Origin: Clostridiales bacterium
Lineage (GTDB): Bacteria > Bacillota > Clostridia > Oscillospirales > Acutalibacteraceae
NCBI GenBank assembly: GCA_012511485.1
Contig: JAAZFZ010000323.1
Location: 1-16,013, forward strand
Direction of reading: 5' to 3'
DNA length: 16,013 nt
Shown here: in pieces, positions 13,408 to 16,013 of the stretch
Position numbering within the stretch: position 1 is the first letter of the stretch
Layout: each line of letters begins with the position of its first letter
The notes under the pieces: model-generated
What the model was told of the DNA's origin: nothing
What the model saw: the letters and a program-made list of their open reading frames with translations, nothing else
Databases searched by the model: none
Program-made: the position numbers and the translations under genes

Positions 13408-14278
13408 GTATATCCAGATACTCCTCCAGGCACTCGCTGCTTGCCTTCATTGCCTTTGCCGCCTCAACTCCGACATATCGCCAGTGCCACGGCTCGTAAT
13501 TAATTTTTGTAATATTTTTCTTGTCCTTAGGATATCTTAAAATAAATCCATAATCTGCGGCATGCTCCTTGAGCCATTTGTATTCGGCGGTGTTTTCAAA
13601 GCTGACATCGAGGCTGCAAATATCCATAGCAAGACCTGCGTTGTGCTCACTTGTGCCCGGCGGCAGGATTGTTTCGGCGGCTAGCCGCGTTGCCTGGGCC
13701 CTGCTGTAGCCCATATTAATATACTTTGTGATTTTATTTTCAAAGTTATTTTTTTGCGTTGAAATTCTCCTTGAACCGGAAAGGGGAACAAGAGTAATCC
13801 CGTCCTCCTTAGCAGCATTGAACATCTGTGCATAGTGAGGGGCTACTCTAGCATCAAGCTTTGTGTCATATCCTGAGCCGGGAGCTGCAACGGATAGCTT
13901 CACGCTGTAATCCTCGGGCAGAATATAATATCTGTTGACAAGCAGAAGGTTCCATTTGCTTTGGTTAATATCAGCGAGTACAGGGTTAAACCCGGCATAT
14001 GCATAGGCATAGCTATTGTCGGGCTGTGAAGAATTATTGTTGTTTTTATTTTTTGTGGTGGTTTCTCTTTTTTCGGTTGTTGTTTTGCTTTCTTCTGTTA
14101 TTTGCTCGGTTGATTGTGGTTTAGCAGTCGGTGTCTTTTCGGAGGTGCTTGCTGCGGTTGACGAAGTGTTGTTATCGTCATCCCTTCTGCCATTAATTAT
14201 AAAATAACCGCCGAATGCCCCTGCAATTATCAATATCAGCAATAAAGCAAGTGTAAATTTGATGCTTGAGTTTTTCAT
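13400..14278 (-). CDS. VanY/DdlC-family D-alanyl-D-alanine carboxypeptidase (M15B), membrane anchored
   Basis: A 292-residue zinc peptidase that trims terminal D-Ala from peptidoglycan stem peptides. A single N-terminal hydrophobic helix (about 8-28) acts as signal anchor. It is followed by a Thr/Ser/Glu/Lys/Asn-rich linker (about 33-89) spanning the cell wall, then the catalytic domain. The motif SEHNAGLAMD gives zinc ligands His212 and Asp219. EPWHWRYVG gives the catalytic Glu262 and the third ligand His265. SGSRR (167-171) is also typical. AAAGG is the probable ribosome binding site upstream of ATG 14278. It is convergent with the sugar transferase (8-bp overlap, no terminator seen between them) and divergent from the M28 gene. 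A housekeeping role in cell-wall maturation is more likely than vancomycin resistance, since no vanHAX-type genes are visible. Confidence 0.9.
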   Translation of the reverse strand: MKNSSIKFTLALLLILIIAGAFGGYFIINGRRDDDNNTSSTAASTSEKTPTAKPQSTEQITEESKTTTEKRETTTKNKNNNNSSQPDNSYAYAYAGFNPVLADINQSKWNLLLVNRYYILPEDYSVKLSVAAPGSGYDTKLDARVAPHYAQMFNAAKEDGITLVPLSGSRRISTQKNNFENKITKYINMGYSRAQATRLAAETILPPGTSEHNAGLAMDICSLDVSFENTAEYKWLKEHAADYGFILRYPKDKKNITKINYEPWHWRYVGVEAAKAMKASSECLEEYLDILN

Positions 14279-14311
14279 TAAACCAAACCTTTATCTATAT
14301 ATAATATTCTT

Positions 14312-14340
14312 ATTTTAAGACGATTAATTTTTATTGTCAA
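14312..14340 (-). promoter_or_regulatory. Sigma-A promoter of the carboxypeptidase gene
   Basis: On the minus strand a perfect TTGACA (14340-14335), a 17-bp spacer and TAAAAT (14317-14312, 5 of 6), about 34 bp before the ATG at 14278. Confidence 0.8.
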
Positions 14341-14367
14341 TATATTTTTAGAATGAGGAGAGAAAAG

Positions 14368-15615
14368 ATGAAAGCGAGTCAAAGTGTTCCGAACTACCCC
14401 TCAAGGTTACGCGAATATTCAAATTTTGCTGTCAGAGGTGTCAAAAAAATCTGCAAAACATACGGTCCCAGAGAGCCGGGCAGCCAAGCAGAAGCTGATG
14501 CTCAAAAGGCTATGCTGCAGGAGCTTGAAAGCTGCTGCGAGGAAATCAAAACGGAGAAATTCCCCGTTCGTCCCAGAGCATTTATGGGCTGGGTTCCCGT
14601 CTGCGCAATGTCCCTGATAATTGCCTCGGTTCTCAACTATTTCGGGTATTATATTATTGCTCTTGCTTTGGTTATTTTCAGCCTTTTATTTGCCGTGACC
14701 GAGTTTCTTCTGTATAAACCTTACTTTGATATCTTTTATAGAAAGAAAACATCTCACAATGCAATTGCAGTAAGAAAGCCTTCGGGTGCGGTTAAAAGGA
14801 GAATTATTCTCTCCGGTCACAGTGACTCCGCATACGAATGGAATTACACCTATCTGGGCGGGCCGAGACTTGTTACTCTTGTAATTATTCTTAACTTTTT
14901 CTGTTTTATTATTGCACTTATCTGCATTATCGGCGGGCTTTCGGCCGGTCACCTTATGTCAAAATATACGCAGAGCGGTTTTTTAAATGTTGCAAGCTAT
15001 GTTTTTCTTGCATGGATACCCATTCTTTTTAGCGGAATGTTCTTTAGCAACTATAAGAGAGTTGTTATGGGTGCAAACGATAATCTTACAGGGTGCTACA
15101 CTGCAATGGCTGTTGCAAAGTTCCTCGGCGACAACGATATCAGGTTTGAGAACACCGAGGTTATGGTTATGCTCACTGGCAGCGAGGAGGCAGGTCTCAG
15201 AGGAGCTAAGGCATATGTAAAGGCTCACAAGCAGGAGCTTGAAGAGGTTGAAACTGCATTTATCGGCTTTGACACAATGAGGGATTATAATCATATCTCA
15301 ATATATAGCACTGACATGACCGGCCTTGTTAAGAATGACCCTAAGGTTTGCGCGCTTCTGCGTGAAGGCGGAAAAAATGCAGGCTTTGACCTGCCGTTCA
15401 AAAGCGTGTTTTTTGGCGCTTCCGATGCTGCCGCCCTATCTCAGGCAGGCTTCAGAGCTGCAACTCTTGCCGCTATGGACCCTGCTCCTGCCAGATACTA
15501 TCACACAAGACTTGACACTGAGGATAACCTTGACCCGAAAACTGTTGAGGCTTGCATCAATATTGCGCTCGAAACAGCCTTTATTTTTGATGAAAAAGGG
15601 TTAAGCAAATATTGA
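14368..15615 (+). CDS. Membrane-embedded M28-family metallopeptidase
   Basis: A 415-residue protein with the full set of M28 aminopeptidase ligands: His151 and Asp153 (GHSDS), Asp238 (GANDNLTG), Glu273/Glu274 (GSEEAGLRG), Asp302 (GFDTM) and His379 (YHTRLDTEDNL). Four hydrophobic helices are visible (about 72-90, 92-115, 168-190, 207-226). The last two fall between the first and second metal ligands, so the catalytic domain is split by a membrane hairpin. There is no signal peptide, which suggests the active site may face the cytoplasm. The substrate is presumably peptides, but that is inference. ATG 14368 is preferred to an in-frame ATG at 14353 because GAGGAGAG lies directly upstream of it. 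A strong terminator follows. Confidence 0.82.
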   Translation: MKASQSVPNYPSRLREYSNFAVRGVKKICKTYGPREPGSQAEADAQKAMLQELESCCEEIKTEKFPVRPRAFMGWVPVCAMSLIIASVLNYFGYYIIALALVIFSLLFAVTEFLLYKPYFDIFYRKKTSHNAIAVRKPSGAVKRRIILSGHSDSAYEWNYTYLGGPRLVTLVIILNFFCFIIALICIIGGLSAGHLMSKYTQSGFLNVASYVFLAWIPILFSGMFFSNYKRVVMGANDNLTGCYTAMAVAKFLGDNDIRFENTEVMVMLTGSEEAGLRGAKAYVKAHKQELEEVETAFIGFDTMRDYNHISIYSTDMTGLVKNDPKVCALLREGGKNAGFDLPFKSVFFGASDAAALSQAGFRAATLAAMDPAPARYYHTRLDTEDNLDPKTVEACINIALETAFIFDEKGLSKY

Positions 15616-15625
15616 TTTTTCACTT

Positions 15626-15656
15626 TCGCCTCAATGCAAAAATGGGGCGATTTTTT
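15626..15656 (+). terminator. Rho-independent terminator after the M28 peptidase
   Basis: TCGCCTCA (15626-15633) pairs with TGGGGCGA (15643-15650, one G-T pair) around a 9-base loop, then six T's. Confidence 0.85.
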
Positions 15657-15690
15657 ATGTTTTTTGCGCTGTTGCCGGCATCAAATTAGG

Positions 15691-15719
15691 TTGACATAAT
15701 TTCCTAATTATGTTAGAAT
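15691..15719 (+). promoter_or_regulatory. Sigma-A promoter of the terminal lipoprotein gene
   Basis: A perfect TTGACA (15691-15696), a 17-bp spacer and TAGAAT (15714-15719) with an extended -10 TGT directly upstream (15711-15713). It lies about 50 bp before the ATG at 15771. Confidence 0.85.
15694..15713. promoter_or_regulatory. Dyad operator candidate filling the promoter spacer
   Basis: ACATAATT-TCCT-AATTATGT is a perfect 8-4-8 dyad covering the last three bases of the -35 and the whole spacer. A second overlapping repeat, AATTAGG (15684-15690) and CCTAATT (15703-15709), flanks the -35. A dimeric repressor bound here would block polymerase. The regulator is unknown. Confidence 0.55.
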
Positions 15720-15770
15720 TTCAATGGTATTTGTTTAAAAACCTGCTCTATACGAAAGGGAGAATTGATT

Positions 15771-16013
15771 ATGTTAAAAAGTAAAATAAAAGTTGTCGCC
15801 CTTTTATTGGTTTTATCATCTGTGCTCGCTCTCTCCGGTTGCTCTGATGATTTTGAAGTTAAGTGGGAGAACTTTTGGGAGAAAAGACAGGATACAACAA
15901 CCACAGAAGGTGTTTCCGAAAGCCGTACCCCAATTCCCGTTGAGGCTACGGAAATTGTCAATTACTTTAACGGTCTTATTGCTAACGTAAAAACCATTAA
16001 TCCCGGCTTCAAC
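15771..16013 (+). CDS. Lipoprotein of unknown function (5' part only)
   Basis: An open frame of 81 codons that runs off the end of the window. The N-terminus has a KSKIK n-region, a hydrophobic core and the lipobox LSGC with Cys24 as the lipid anchor. It continues with a short charged and aromatic stretch (FEVKWENFWEKRQD) and a Thr-rich linker (about 51-54) like the other lipoproteins here. AAAGGGAGA (15755-15763) lies seven bases before the ATG. No domain can be recognised in the visible part. It has its own strong promoter overlapped by a dyad. Confidence 0.8.
   Translation, partial: MLKSKIKVVALLLVLSSVLALSGCSDDFEVKWENFWEKRQDTTTTEGVSESRTPIPVEATEIVNYFNGLIANVKTINPGFN

Noticed and set aside
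13400..14278. VanY-like gene as part of a vancomycin-resistance cluster
   Set aside because: No VanR/S, VanH, ligase or VanX-like gene is present; neighbours are unrelated.
14300..14305. TATAAT as -10 of the M28 peptidase promoter
   Set aside because: No acceptable -35 at 16-18 bp (only ATTAAA/TTAAAC-like), and the area overlaps the minus-strand promoter region; left uncalled.

Overview
The window looks like a chromosomal segment of a low-to-moderate GC Gram-positive bacterium, most likely a gut-type Clostridia (Oscillospiraceae/Ruminococcaceae-like). The reasons are lipoprotein signal peptides followed by Thr/Ser/Glu/Gln-rich linkers, consensus sigma-A promoters with 17-bp spacers (TTGACA/TAGAAT or close variants), frequent TTG starts with purine-rich ribosome binding sites, and the gene families present. 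No IS element, phage gene, CRISPR array or rRNA is visible. The taxonomic placement is inference.

Left third (1-6350), two metal/nutrient uptake operons on the + strand. At 202-3182 a Fur-family regulator (probably Zur) is followed by a ZnuA-type lipoprotein, a ZnuC-type ATPase and a ZnuB-type permease. The promoter has a Fur-type inverted repeat over its likely start site, which suggests metal-dependent autoregulation. A strong terminator follows. At 3312-6301 a Crp/Fnr-type regulator is translationally packed with a NitT/TauT-type ABC importer (lipoprotein, permease, unusually short ATPase). Its substrate is unknown. A bidirectional terminator ends the operon.

Middle (6355-10755), minus strand. 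Two large paralogous exported alpha/beta-hydrolases lie in tandem, one a predicted lipoprotein and one with an ordinary signal peptide. Both have the same Ser-Asp-His layout and a non-canonical nucleophile elbow. Their leader region holds a perfect 19-bp palindrome and further hairpins. A tRNA-Arg(CCT) gene with its own promoter and terminator lies upstream.

Right third (10967-16013). prfB (release factor 2) is intact with no programmed frameshift and is followed closely by a cyclase/kynurenine-formamidase-like hydrolase. Then come an orphan monotopic sugar-phosphate transferase with its own promoter, a convergent membrane-anchored VanY-type D,D-carboxypeptidase, a divergent M28-type peptidase whose metal ligands lie on both sides of a transmembrane hairpin, and the start of a lipoprotein gene whose promoter spacer is a perfect dyad.

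The most promising material for something undescribed is the hydrolase pair with its leader. Secondary points are the apparent ligand swap in the ZnuA-like protein, the split membrane M28 peptidase, and the Crp-linked transporter of unknown substrate.
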